Assembly: GCF_021556475.1 (NCBI RefSeq)
Contig: NZ_JAKGBZ010000015.1
Location: 19,407-83,406, forward strand
Source of the DNA: Acidiphilium iwatense
Lineage (GTDB): Bacteria; Pseudomonadota; Alphaproteobacteria; Acetobacterales; Acetobacteraceae
Direction of reading: 5' to 3'
DNA: 64,000 nucleotides
In this document: positions 25,992 through 33,636 of the stretch, piece by piece
Position numbering within the stretch: position 1 is the stretch's first letter
How the letters are laid out: the number at the start of each line of letters is the position of its first letter
The notes under the pieces: model-generated
Seen by the model: the letters and a program-made list of their open reading frames with translations, nothing else
Database searches by the model: none
What the model was told of the DNA's origin: nothing
Position numbers and translations under genes: made by a program

Positions 25992-26021
25992 TTAGGGTGT
26001 GTACCCAATGGCGGTGTGGCC
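25992..26021. repeat. 30-bp direct repeat flanking the cupin gene, copy 2
   Basis: Second copy of the repeat at 25384-25413. The bases after it (to 26219) show no convincing gene; 26071-26090 (GCAATTTGGCATGC) resembles, inverted, the sequence near 25480-25498, again suggesting degraded insertion-sequence ends. Confidence 0.6.
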
Positions 26022-26219
26022 GGCGAATGCAGACAAGCCGCTGACCCGTAGGACACGAGATATCCGCAATTTGGCATGCTCAACGCGAAACGCGCAGAAC
26101 GGTTCGCGGGTCTTGTGCCGTTTCACTCCGGCATCTCGGACAACGTGGCGCGAGCATGGTTCCGCGCGCCGGCACAGCCGGCCGGCGGCGGATGACGTCA
26201 CCGCCGGCCGGCCGGTTGC

Positions 26220-26774
26220 TCAGGCCGCTTTCGCCCCGACCGGCAGGATCGTCCTGCCATGGGTCGCGTTGATCACATCGGCCGCAGCCAGATAAGCCGC
26301 GAACAAGGCGGTGAGCAGCCCGGTATAGCCCCCGGCATGGGTCAGCGCCGGCGCGCCCAGCCAGATCCCGAAGGCGAGCAGCACGAAGGTGATCCACAGC
26401 GCCAGAAAAATCAGGAACACTGCCCGGTTCAGCGCGAAACTCGCGATCCACATCGCGAAGGTGAACACGCCCCAGACGAACAGATACCAGCCGACGAAAT
26501 CGCCGGGCACGCCCTTCGCGAACAGCTCGACGAACAGCGCGAAACTCCACCAGAATGCGCCATAGGAGCAGAACGCGACGAAGCCGAACGTGTTGCCGTT
26601 GCGAACCTCCATCAGGCCGGCGGCGAATTGTGCGGTGCCGCCGAACGCGATCGCCATGGCGAGAACCATCGGCACCGAGGTTCCGGGAAACAGCCCGGCA
26701 TTGATCATGCTGAGCAGCCAGGTGGTGGTGGCGAAGCCGAACAGCCCGAGCGGGGCGGGATTGGTAACGGGCAT
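26220..26774 (-). CDS. satP: Acetate/succinate permease, GPR1/FUN34/SatP family
   Basis: 184 residues with six membrane helices and the family signature NPAPLGLFGFA at the N-terminus. SatP proteins carry acetate and succinate across the inner membrane. The ribosome site GGAGG, 6 bases before the ATG, is strong. It stands alone between intergenic stretches. Confidence 0.93.
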   Translation of the reverse strand: MPVTNPAPLGLFGFATTTWLLSMINAGLFPGTSVPMVLAMAIAFGGTAQFAAGLMEVRNGNTFGFVAFCSYGAFWWSFALFVELFAKGVPGDFVGWYLFVWGVFTFAMWIASFALNRAVFLIFLALWITFVLLAFGIWLGAPALTHAGGYTGLLTALFAAYLAAADVINATHGRTILPVGAKAA

Positions 26775-26915
26775 AACTCCTCCAAATATTTTTTGAGCGG
26801 CGCAAGCGAATCAGGCCGCGCCGCCGACTATCGCGTCCCGATCGTTCGATAGCAACATATTTCAATATTTGGAATGAATGCCGCGCCGCCGCGCGGCGGA
26901 AACACTGACCCCCGG

Positions 26916-27512
26916 TCAGGAATGCCCGCCGAAGCCAAGAAATCCCGCCGCCGGGTTGGGCACGCCCGGCTGATCGGGGCTCGCCGGCGCCCGCACCGGC
27001 TGGCTATGCGCCGGTCGCGGCCGGCTCCGCGCCGCCTGGAAAACCGGGGTCCGGGCCGAAGGCCGCACCGCCACCGGCAGCGGCGCCGCATTGCCGCCGC
27101 TGCCGGGGCCTTCTTCCTGGCGCACCGACAGCAGCATGAAGGTGATGTCGTTGCGATTCAGCTCGACCGACATCTCGATCGGCGTCTCGCCCAGCGCGTT
27201 GCGCGCGTCGAGATTGGCGCCGCGGCTCACCGCCGCGCGGGCTTCGGTATAATTGCCGTGATTGATCGCGGAAAACAGCAGCTTGGTCGGGTCCTCCCCG
27301 GCGGTCGCGATCGGGCCGGCCGAAACATCGCCCGAATTGGCAGCTCCCGGCAGCGCGGGCGGCGGAACCTGTTCCTCGCGCGGCTGCGGATGAATCGCCG
27401 GGCCCGCCATCGGCGCACCGGGCGTCGGCATCTGCGCCGCGGCCGTCCCGGTCAGGGCGAATGCCGACAGCAAGGCGACGGCGGCGGCAAGGGCAGGCTT
27501 GGAAACGGTCAT
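26916..27512 (-). CDS. Exported ankyrin-like protein
   Basis: 198 residues. The signal peptide is clear (ALAAAVALLSAFALTGTAAAQ). Residues about 75-130 form one or two ankyrin-type repeats (KLLFSAINHGNYTEARAAVSRGANLDARNALGETPIEMSVELNRNDITFMLL). The rest is Pro/Ala/Arg-rich low complexity. Likely a periplasmic protein-binding protein; function unknown. Confidence 0.75.
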   Translation of the reverse strand: MTVSKPALAAAVALLSAFALTGTAAAQMPTPGAPMAGPAIHPQPREEQVPPPALPGAANSGDVSAGPIATAGEDPTKLLFSAINHGNYTEARAAVSRGANLDARNALGETPIEMSVELNRNDITFMLLSVRQEEGPGSGGNAAPLPVAVRPSARTPVFQAARSRPRPAHSQPVRAPASPDQPGVPNPAAGFLGFGGHS

Positions 27513-27554
27513 GGCGGCGGCAATCCTGTATTGCGGATCGTGCTTTTTAGCCCA

Positions 27555-28013
27555 TCATCGGTTCAGCCACCAGAACCCGGCATTCAGATAGGTCGCGAAA
27601 ATCCCCCAGGCCAGATAGGGCACCAGAAGCCACGCCGCCATCCGGTCGATCCGGCGGAACGCGGCGATGGTCAGAGCGACCAGTATATTCATCGCAATCA
27701 TCGCGATCAGGGCGATGCCCGGCCGGTGCAGGCCGAAAAACACCGGCGCCCAGACCGCATTGGCCCCGAGCTGCCACCCCCACAGAACCAGCGCGCGCCG
27801 GTTGTCGATCAGCAGGTCGCCGCGCAGCCAGACCCGCCAGGCGGCAACCGCCATGACGATATAGAGCACGGTCCAGACCGGGGCGAACAGCCAGTCCGGC
27901 GGCGAGGCCGGCGGATGCGGCAGCACCGCGTACCAGGGTCTGACCGAAGGCGCCGCCGCCATCCCCCCAACCAGCGCGACCAGCAGCGTGAGCGCGACGA
28001 ATCCCGCCAGCAC
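27555..28013 (-). CDS. tspO: TspO/MBR-family tryptophan-rich sensory protein
   Basis: 152 residues, five membrane helices, with the family marks PSVRPWYAVLPHPPASPPDWLFAPVWTVLY and WGWQLGANAVWAPVFFGLH. TspO binds porphyrins and is linked to oxygen and stress signalling. The start is uncertain: the GTG at 28013 has no good ribosome site and lies at the beginning of helix 1, while an AAAGGAG at 28082-28076 would serve a GTG at 28072 that is one frame off. A one-base slip in the leader is possible. Confidence 0.87.
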   Translation of the reverse strand: MLAGFVALTLLVALVGGMAAAPSVRPWYAVLPHPPASPPDWLFAPVWTVLYIVMAVAAWRVWLRGDLLIDNRRALVLWGWQLGANAVWAPVFFGLHRPGIALIAMIAMNILVALTIAAFRRIDRMAAWLLVPYLAWGIFATYLNAGFWWLNR

Positions 28014-28154
28014 CCAGAACTGGGCGCCTTGCGTGCGGTTCTGTTCGGGTCGCTCGGGAGGGCGGAAGACACGATCTCCTTTGAGAACAAACTTAGGCTT
28101 GCATCACCCCGCTGAAAAGATGTGCCGCGCCGATCTTCAGGCAGATTGTTAGGG

Positions 28155-28541
28155 TTATTTCGCACCGGAAGCCGCCACCGCCCCGGTCAGCGCCGCAAGC
28201 GCTCCGGCGCCGGCCTCGGCCGAGGCGGTCTGCAGGTTCCGATACGCGTCGAGCACCGCATCGCCGAGCGGCGTGAGCTGCGCGCCGCCGCCCGCGACCC
28301 CGCCTTTCACGGCCAGGATCACCGGGCCGCGAAACGTCGCGTTCAGTGTTTCAGCCAACTGCCAGGCGCGCTTGTAGCTCATGCCCATGCGCCGCCCCGC
28401 CGCCGCGATCGAGCCGGTCTCGCGAATGCCTTCGAGCAGATCGGCCCGACCCGGCCCGATGATCAGCCCGTCGCCGAGCACCACGCGGATGCGCAGCCCC
28501 GCCGTCTCGGGATGCCGGACCTTCACCATGACGCAACACAA
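28155..28541 (-). CDS. ModE-like winged-helix regulator (N-terminal domain only)
   Basis: 128 residues of the LysR-like winged helix found in ModE: GLIIGPGRADLLEGIRETGSIAAAGRRMGMSYKRAWQLAETLN, followed by KGGVAGGGAQLTPLG. The two molbindin (molybdate-binding) domains of E. coli ModE are missing, as in many alphaproteobacterial versions. It is divergent from a molybdate/tungstate-type binding protein, and a ModE-like palindrome lies between them, so it most likely represses that transporter. Confidence 0.87.
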   Translation of the reverse strand: MCCVMVKVRHPETAGLRIRVVLGDGLIIGPGRADLLEGIRETGSIAAAGRRMGMSYKRAWQLAETLNATFRGPVILAVKGGVAGGGAQLTPLGDAVLDAYRNLQTASAEAGAGALAALTGAVAASGAK

Positions 28542-28561
28542 TCACGAAATCGCGCGATTGA

Positions 28562-28585
28562 CGATATAGCCAATTAGCCATATCG
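28562..28585. promoter_or_regulatory. ModE-like operator palindrome
   Basis: CGATAT (28562-28567), 12 bases, ATATCG (28580-28585), a perfect 6-bp dyad resembling the CG-TATA...TATA-CG plan of ModE sites. It sits between the divergent regulator (start 28541) and binding-protein gene (start 28612), placed to control both. Confidence 0.55.
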
Positions 28586-28611
28586 CTACGGCCGAAACGA
28601 TGGAGGACTTC

Positions 28612-29529
28612 ATGGCAATCAATCGGCGGACCTTCGGAATCGGCGCGGGCGCGGCGCTCGCCCTCCCCGCGCTGGCCAAGGCGGCATCAGGCACGATCAC
28701 GGTGGCCTATGCCGGATCGATGGGCGTGCTGATGAACCGGGGCCTCGGACCGGAATTCGAAAAACAGACGCACATCACCTATCGCGGCATCGGCCAGGGC
28801 GCCTTCGCGCTCGCCCGCCTGATCGCCGGCAAGACCATGCATGCCGACGTGTTCGTCTCGATCACGCCAGGGCCGATCCGCGTGCTGCAGAAGGCCGGTC
28901 TGGTCGGCCACGCCGTGCCGGTTGCGAGCACCGCCATGGTCATCGCCTACAGCCCGAAATCGCGCTTCGCGCCGCAGCTCGAAGCGGCGGCTTCGGGCAA
29001 AACCAAGTGGTATGACGTGCTGGAGAGCAAGGGCCTGCGCTTCGGCCGCACCGATCCGCGCACCGACCCGCAGGGCCGCAACATCCTGTTCACCTTCGAT
29101 CTCGCCGAGAAATTCTACCATCAGCCCGGCCTGGCCAAACGCGTGCTTGGCGCGCCGATCAACCCGCGCCAGATTTTTACCGAACCCTCGCTGCTCGCCC
29201 GGCTCGACGCCGGCGAACTCGACGCGACATCGGGTTACGAAAGCGCGGTGAAATCGCTGAAACTGCCGTTCATCCCGCTGCCGAAGGAAATCAATCTCAG
29301 CGATCCCGCCATGGTCGAGCCATGGTATTCCAAGGCGGCGGTCACGCTCGACCTGAAAGGCAAAACCAAGGTCTTGCACACCGAGCCTCTGGTCTTCTAT
29401 GCCTGCGTGCCGAAGGACGCGCCGAACCCGGATGCCGGCCGCGCCTTCATCGCACTCATGCAAAGCAAGGCGGGTCAGGATTTGTTCGCGCGCTACGGCT
29501 ACAATCCTCCGCAAGGCGGCGCCATCTGA
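28612..29529 (+). CDS. Molybdate/tungstate-type ABC substrate-binding protein
   Basis: 305 residues from the ATG at 28612, which has GGAGG 5 bases upstream (an ATG at 28600 overlaps that site). It has a twin-Arg-like leader (NRRTFGIGAGAALALPALAKA), fitting export by Tat or Sec. Early strand ITVAYAGSMGVLMN and HADVFVSITPGPI match WtpA/ModA-like oxyanion binders, and the adjacent ModE-like regulator supports this. The gene ends by overlapping the permease gene. Confidence 0.82.
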   Translation: MAINRRTFGIGAGAALALPALAKAASGTITVAYAGSMGVLMNRGLGPEFEKQTHITYRGIGQGAFALARLIAGKTMHADVFVSITPGPIRVLQKAGLVGHAVPVASTAMVIAYSPKSRFAPQLEAAASGKTKWYDVLESKGLRFGRTDPRTDPQGRNILFTFDLAEKFYHQPGLAKRVLGAPINPRQIFTEPSLLARLDAGELDATSGYESAVKSLKLPFIPLPKEINLSDPAMVEPWYSKAAVTLDLKGKTKVLHTEPLVFYACVPKDAPNPDAGRAFIALMQSKAGQDLFARYGYNPPQGGAI

Positions 29530-30266
29530 CCAAGGCGATCACCGGCGCATTCGTTCTCGCCCTTCTGGCCGCGCCATTCGTCGGGCTGGCGCTGCTGACC
29601 GACTGGGCGCGGTTCGATCTGACCCGCAGCGATGCTTCGGCGATCGCCACTTCGGTGCTCTACGGTCTCGCGACCCTCGCGGTCATCGCCCTGCTCGGCA
29701 CGCCGCTGGCGCTCTGGCTCGCCACGGCGAAGAGCAGGTCGCGCCATGCCGCGCAGGTGTTCCTGCTGCTGCCTCTGCTCACCCCGCCGCTCGCGCTGGG
29801 CATTCTTCTGGCGGCGTTCTACGGCCCGATCGGGCCGGTCGGCGCGCTGATCGGGAAATTCGGCCTGATCATCACCAACAATCCCGCCGCCTTCCTGATC
29901 GCCGGCATTTATGCCGGTATGCCGACCTATGTGGTCGCGGCGCGGACCGCCTTCGCCGATATCCCGCCGGAATTCGCCGAATCCGCCCTTACCCTGGGCG
30001 TTTCGCGGCAAAAGATCTTTCGCCACATCACCCTGCCGATGGCGCGCGACGGACTGGGCGCGGCACTCGCCCTCGCCTGGGTACGCGGGGTGGGCGAACT
30101 CGGCATCGTGCTGATCTTCGCTTATTTTCCGCAAGGCATGCCGATCCGGCTCTGGGTCGATCTGGAGGATCGCGGGCTGGACGCCACGTTTCCGCTGCTG
30201 TGGATTTTTCTTGCCGCTGCTCTGCCGCTGCCACTATGGCTGCTGCGGCGCGGCTCGAAACGCTGA
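29526..30266 (+). CDS. ABC transporter permease (ModB/WtpB-like)
   Basis: About 246 residues, with 5-6 helices and the ABC loop ESALTLGVSRQKIFRHITLPMARDGLGAALALAWVRGVGELG. No ATG, GTG or TTG precedes the first helix in frame after the binding-protein stop. The start is therefore set at the CTG at 29526, overlapping that stop (CTGA); the only upstream in-frame ATG (29322) is deep inside the binding-protein gene. No ATP-binding gene follows, so the ATPase must come from elsewhere. Confidence 0.8.
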   Translation: MTKAITGAFVLALLAAPFVGLALLTDWARFDLTRSDASAIATSVLYGLATLAVIALLGTPLALWLATAKSRSRHAAQVFLLLPLLTPPLALGILLAAFYGPIGPVGALIGKFGLIITNNPAAFLIAGIYAGMPTYVVAARTAFADIPPEFAESALTLGVSRQKIFRHITLPMARDGLGAALALAWVRGVGELGIVLIFAYFPQGMPIRLWVDLEDRGLDATFPLLWIFLAAALPLPLWLLRRGSKR

Positions 30267-30275
30267 GGAAATGCC

Positions 30276-30815
30276 ATGAAACGCCTGCTCGCCGCTGTTC
30301 TGCTGGCCACCACCGGCATCGCCCAGGCCGGCAATTTCACCATCTCCTCGGCATCCTTCGCCAATGGCGGGACCATTCCGCTGGCGCAGGTGTTCGACCA
30401 GCATGGCTGCGCCGGCCGGAATGTCAGCCCGGCGGTGGCGTGGTCGGGCGCGCCGGCGGGAACGCGCGGCTTCGCGGTGACGCTGTTCGATTCCGATGCC
30501 CGCGCGGGCAAGGGGTTCTGGCACTGGATCGTCGCGGATATCCCCGCCTCGGCAACCCATCTCACCGCCGGCGGGGCTCTGCCGAACGGCGCCAAGCCGG
30601 GCAAGACGGACTGGGGGTTCGCCCATTATGGCGGCCCCTGCCCGCCGGTTGGCGACGCACCGCACCACTACCATCTCACCGTCTATGCGCTGCGCGTCAC
30701 GAAACTTCCCGCTGCCGCGCTGCGTTCCCACGCGGCGCTCGCAGCCGCTCTCGCCCATGATTCGCTTGCGTCAGCCTCGATCGTCGGGCGCTACGGGCGG
30801 GCGAAACCGAACTAA
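30276..30815 (+). CDS. YbhB/YbcL-family PEBP-like protein
   Basis: 179 residues with a signal peptide (LLAAVLLATTGIAQAG). The Raf-kinase-inhibitor/PEBP fold is shown by NVSPAVAWSGAPAGTRGFAVTLFDSDA, FWHWIVADIPA and the GPCPPVGDAPHHYHLTVYAL ligand-site stretch. Ligand and role are unknown in bacteria. It starts 9 bases after the permease gene with GAGG before the ATG, so it is likely the last gene of that unit. Confidence 0.9.
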   Translation: MKRLLAAVLLATTGIAQAGNFTISSASFANGGTIPLAQVFDQHGCAGRNVSPAVAWSGAPAGTRGFAVTLFDSDARAGKGFWHWIVADIPASATHLTAGGALPNGAKPGKTDWGFAHYGGPCPPVGDAPHHYHLTVYALRVTKLPAAALRSHAALAAALAHDSLASASIVGRYGRAKPN

Positions 30816-30839
30816 CGTATAATTAACAATAATAACTGT

Positions 30840-30863
30840 CCTTTGTTTCACGCGAAACAAAGG
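30840..30863. terminator. Hairpin between convergent genes
   Basis: Perfect 10-bp stem CCTTTGTTTC (30840-30849) / GAAACAAAGG (30854-30863) with a 4-base loop, in the 61-base gap between the PEBP gene and a converging small gene. The AT-rich flank on the left serves the minus strand best. Likely a two-way terminator. Confidence 0.65.
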
Positions 30864-30876
30864 CACCAGACCGGAC

Positions 30877-31107
30877 CTAAATTGGGATCGCCGAAGCGGC
30901 CCGTCCCGCATCCAGTTCCGCCGTGACGAGGTCGTCGAACCGGTCACGCTCGTCGGGCGCAAATCGACCCTCAACGATGCGTTTGCGGATCAAACGCGCC
31001 AACTCGCCCAGGCGCCGCGCCGACAGGGTCGCGCGATCGGGCGGGCTCGCCGGCGGCGCTGCGTCATTCGGCTCCGCTGGTGATTGAATTTGCATAAACT
31101 CGGTCAT
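30877..31107 (-). CDS. Small hypothetical protein
   Basis: 76 residues. The N-terminal half is Pro/Ala-rich and disordered; the C-terminal half is an amphipathic helical segment (ARRLGELARLIRKRIVEGRFAPDERDRFDDLVTAELDA) vaguely like the sigma-binding end of FlgM, too weak to name. A GGAAGG ribosome site 5 bases before the ATG supports expression. Confidence 0.5.
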   Translation of the reverse strand: MTEFMQIQSPAEPNDAAPPASPPDRATLSARRLGELARLIRKRIVEGRFAPDERDRFDDLVTAELDAGRAASAIPI

Positions 31108-31355
31108 TGCCGCCTTCCGCCGGGGTGGAACTCATGGTCGCCGGATTGCCGCCGCGGCTTTGCGCGGTTCGAGCGATCCATCTCCGCGCGCCCGACCGGA
31201 GACCATTGAATGGTCGAGACGCCATTGGCCGTGGTGGCGGCGACCCTCGCGATCGGTTTGCCAGGCAATAGAGAGAAGATCAGCAGGATTGCCGTCCAGA
31301 CCATGAAGCCGCCCGGCGTGGCGGCATCCCGATCCGCTGAGCGAACTGGTTGCAT
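31104..31355 (-). CDS. Small hypothetical protein, doubtful
   Basis: 83 residues with one short hydrophobic stretch (FMVWTAILLIFSLLPG). Its stop overlaps the next start by 4 bases. The ribosome site is poor and no family is recognised. An internal start at 31304 would give a membrane-anchored peptide of 66 residues. Confidence 0.3.
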   Translation of the reverse strand: MQPVRSADRDAATPGGFMVWTAILLIFSLLPGKPIARVAATTANGVSTIQWSPVGRAEMDRSNRAKPRRQSGDHEFHPGGRRQ

Positions 31356-31384
31356 TTTGGAAAATCCCGAATAGCGCCGAAGGC

Positions 31385-31567
31385 TTACTTTCCGAGCTTT
31401 TCGCGCACGCTGTCCTTCACGCCGCCGACGGTGCTCTGTGCCTTCCCGGCGGCTTTCTCGGCTGCGCCTTCGGTCTGCGTCCTGGTGTCGCCGGTGACTT
31501 TGCCGACGGCTTCCTTGACGGAACCCTTCACCTGTTTGGCGCTGCCCTTGATCCGATCCTTGTCCAT
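31385..31567 (-). CDS. CsbD-family stress protein
   Basis: 60 residues from the ATG at 31567, which has AGGAG upstream. The repeat-like pattern KDRIKGSAKQVKGSVKEAVGKVTGD...AEGAAEKAAGKAQSTVG is that of CsbD proteins, small hydrophilic proteins induced in general stress, with unknown biochemistry. Confidence 0.9.
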   Translation of the reverse strand: MDKDRIKGSAKQVKGSVKEAVGKVTGDTRTQTEGAAEKAAGKAQSTVGGVKDSVREKLGK

Positions 31568-31685
31568 TTTTCGCTCCTGTGTCGGGGTGTAACCTGGAGC
31601 GATACTGGTAAAATTGCTGCGAAATTGCACGCGCTATATATTTTCAGGCTGGTGCGGCCATACCAGTGAGCATGAGCCGTGAAAA

Positions 31686-33164
31686 CTAATCGGCGCCGGT
31701 CACGCCGCGCTCGCGCGCCCAGATGATCAGTTTCGCCCGGCTGGAAACCCCGGTCTTGCGATACAGGCTGGCGACGTGGTTGCGCACTGTGTTGCGCGAC
31801 AGGCTGAGCTGGGTCGCGATCGCCGCGTCGTCCTGCCCCTGGCAGACCAGCCCCAGAATCTCGCGCGCACGGGGCGGCAATTCGGCGAGGCCGGCGGTTT
31901 TGGCCGGGCTTGCGGTCTCGGGGCGGCGCAGGCGAACCAGTTTTTCCAGCACGGCGCCGGTAAACCAGGTGGTGTCCTTCATCACCGCCTCGATCGCATG
32001 GGCGACCTCGACCTGGGTACGGTTGCGATCGGAAATATTCTGCGCGACCAGAAGAACGCAGGACTGGTCGCGAATTTCCACCGCCTCGGCGGAGACCAGG
32101 CAGTCGAGCGTATCGCCGGATTTGGTGCGCAGGCGCAGGTCAAGGCCGCGGACGCGGCCATCCTTGCGCAGCAGCCGCTCCAGTTCGGCGCCCGCGCCGG
32201 AATCGGCCCAGAGCGGCAATTCGGCGGCGTCGCGATCGACGACATCCTGCTGTTCGTAGCCGGTTTCGCGGGTGAAGGCATCGTTGACCAGAAGAAACCG
32301 GCACCCCTTGCGCAGCGCGATCGCGGTGGGAACCGGGGCGAGGCGGAAGGCGATTTCGAAGCGTTCCTCGCTCTGGGCGAGCGCCGCCTCGGCCTGCCTG
32401 CGGCCATCGAGATCGGCGAAGGTGAACAACATGCAGCGTGCTTCGCCGATCTCGATCGGCTGGCCGGCCACGACGACGCATTTTTCGCCGCCGGTGGGGA
32501 GTTGCAGGAACGCTTCCATTTGCGGGATGGTGCGGCCCTCCTGGAGCCGTTCGATCGCGAGTTCGCGGCGCGCCGAGCCCTCCAGAACGTCGATTTCGTA
32601 GATCGAGCGGCCGATGACGTCCTCCTCGCGATAGCCGGTCATTTCGAGAAAACCCCGATTGGCCCGGACATGGCGCAGATCGTCCAGGCACAGAATGAGC
32701 GCGGGCGCGGGATTGGCGCTGAAGGCGCGCTCGAAGCGATCCTCGGCGTTGTAGCGCTCGGTTTCGTCGTCGATGACCAGGACAAGGAGATCGGGCAATC
32801 CGTCGTCATCGACCAGAACGAGGCTGCGGATGCGATGGGTCCAGGTCGTATCGCTGGCGTCGGCGGCCGCGACCTCGACCACGACCTCGTCGAACACCTC
32901 GCCGGCCAGCACGCGCTCCATCGGGTACTGCCCCTCGGCGAGGCGATGGTTGTTGCGATAGCGCAACTCGAAACGCTCGCGATACTCCGAGACGGTGACG
33001 CCCAAGTCCTCGACGGTTTCGACGCCGTGCAGCGCGAGGGCGCGGTCGTTGGCCCAGATGATGGTCTGGTCGGTCGCGATCAGGATCACGCCGTCGCTGA
33101 CCCCGGCGACGATCTGGCGAAGGTGGCGAAGGCCGGCGTGCTGGCGCGGGAGGGGTTCTGACAT
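31686..33164 (-). CDS. Multi-PAS sensor with LuxR HTH output
   Basis: 492 residues with three PAS domains (about 10-125, 135-250 and 260-385) and a C-terminal LuxR HTH (LPPRAREILGLVCQGQDDAAIATQLSLSRNTVRNHVASLYRKTGVSS). No kinase or receiver is present, so it is a one-component cytoplasmic sensor, perhaps binding haem, flavin or a small ligand in a PAS pocket. Target unknown; it is read away from the antitoxin gene to its right. Confidence 0.87.
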   Translation of the reverse strand: MSEPLPRQHAGLRHLRQIVAGVSDGVILIATDQTIIWANDRALALHGVETVEDLGVTVSEYRERFELRYRNNHRLAEGQYPMERVLAGEVFDEVVVEVAAADASDTTWTHRIRSLVLVDDDGLPDLLVLVIDDETERYNAEDRFERAFSANPAPALILCLDDLRHVRANRGFLEMTGYREEDVIGRSIYEIDVLEGSARRELAIERLQEGRTIPQMEAFLQLPTGGEKCVVVAGQPIEIGEARCMLFTFADLDGRRQAEAALAQSEERFEIAFRLAPVPTAIALRKGCRFLLVNDAFTRETGYEQQDVVDRDAAELPLWADSGAGAELERLLRKDGRVRGLDLRLRTKSGDTLDCLVSAEAVEIRDQSCVLLVAQNISDRNRTQVEVAHAIEAVMKDTTWFTGAVLEKLVRLRRPETASPAKTAGLAELPPRAREILGLVCQGQDDAAIATQLSLSRNTVRNHVASLYRKTGVSSRAKLIIWARERGVTGAD

Positions 33165-33271
33165 GGTTGGGTTTTAGGCGCGGCAGGCGGGGATGGGAAA
33201 GAGCGTTCGAACATTGCGCGATTGTATGGGATTCGCTAATCTAGCCAGATAGCTAGCCATGAGAAGCGGTC

Positions 33272-33541
33272 ATGCACAGCGTAGGTGTTTTCGAGGCGAA
33301 AAACCGGCTGACGTCCCTGCTCGATGAAGTCGAAAACGGCGGCGAAATCCTGATTACCCGGCGCGGCAAGCCGGTTGCCCGGCTGGTGGCCGCCGAGGCC
33401 GGATTCGATCGCGCGAAGGCGCGGCGCGTGGCCGATAGGCTGCGGGAGGCGAGCAAAGGCGTTGTGCTGGCCGGCCTCTCGATCAGGGAATTGATCGGCG
33501 AAGGCAGGCGGATCGATAGCCATCTCGTCCCATCGGGGTGA
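33272..33541 (+). CDS. Phd/YefM-type antitoxin, orphan
   Basis: 89 residues. The YefM/Phd N-terminal DNA-binding fold is plain: VGVFEAKNRLTSLLDEVENGGEILITRRGKPVARLV. The C-terminal half is the toxin-wrapping tail. No VapC/Doc/RelE-type toxin follows; the next gene is a restriction-modification gene 95 bases away. A TAGC dyad (about 33242-33258) just upstream could be the operator. It may be a leftover of a lost TA pair or a guard for the adjacent R-M locus. Confidence 0.83.
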   Translation: MHSVGVFEAKNRLTSLLDEVENGGEILITRRGKPVARLVAAEAGFDRAKARRVADRLREASKGVVLAGLSIRELIGEGRRIDSHLVPSG

Positions 33542-33636
33542 CGAAGCGCCGCTTGAACATTCATCGGCGCTCTCTGCCGCCTGTTTGGCTCCCCAGGATT
33601 TTCGTGCAACATTCCTGAACGCTAACGACAGGGGGA

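Noticed and set aside
26916..27512. Ankyrin-type effector secreted into a host
   Set aside because: A plain Sec signal peptide and only one or two repeats; nothing suggests type III/IV secretion.
30877..31107. FlgM anti-sigma factor
   Set aside because: Only a weak resemblance of one helical stretch; no flagellar genes nearby.
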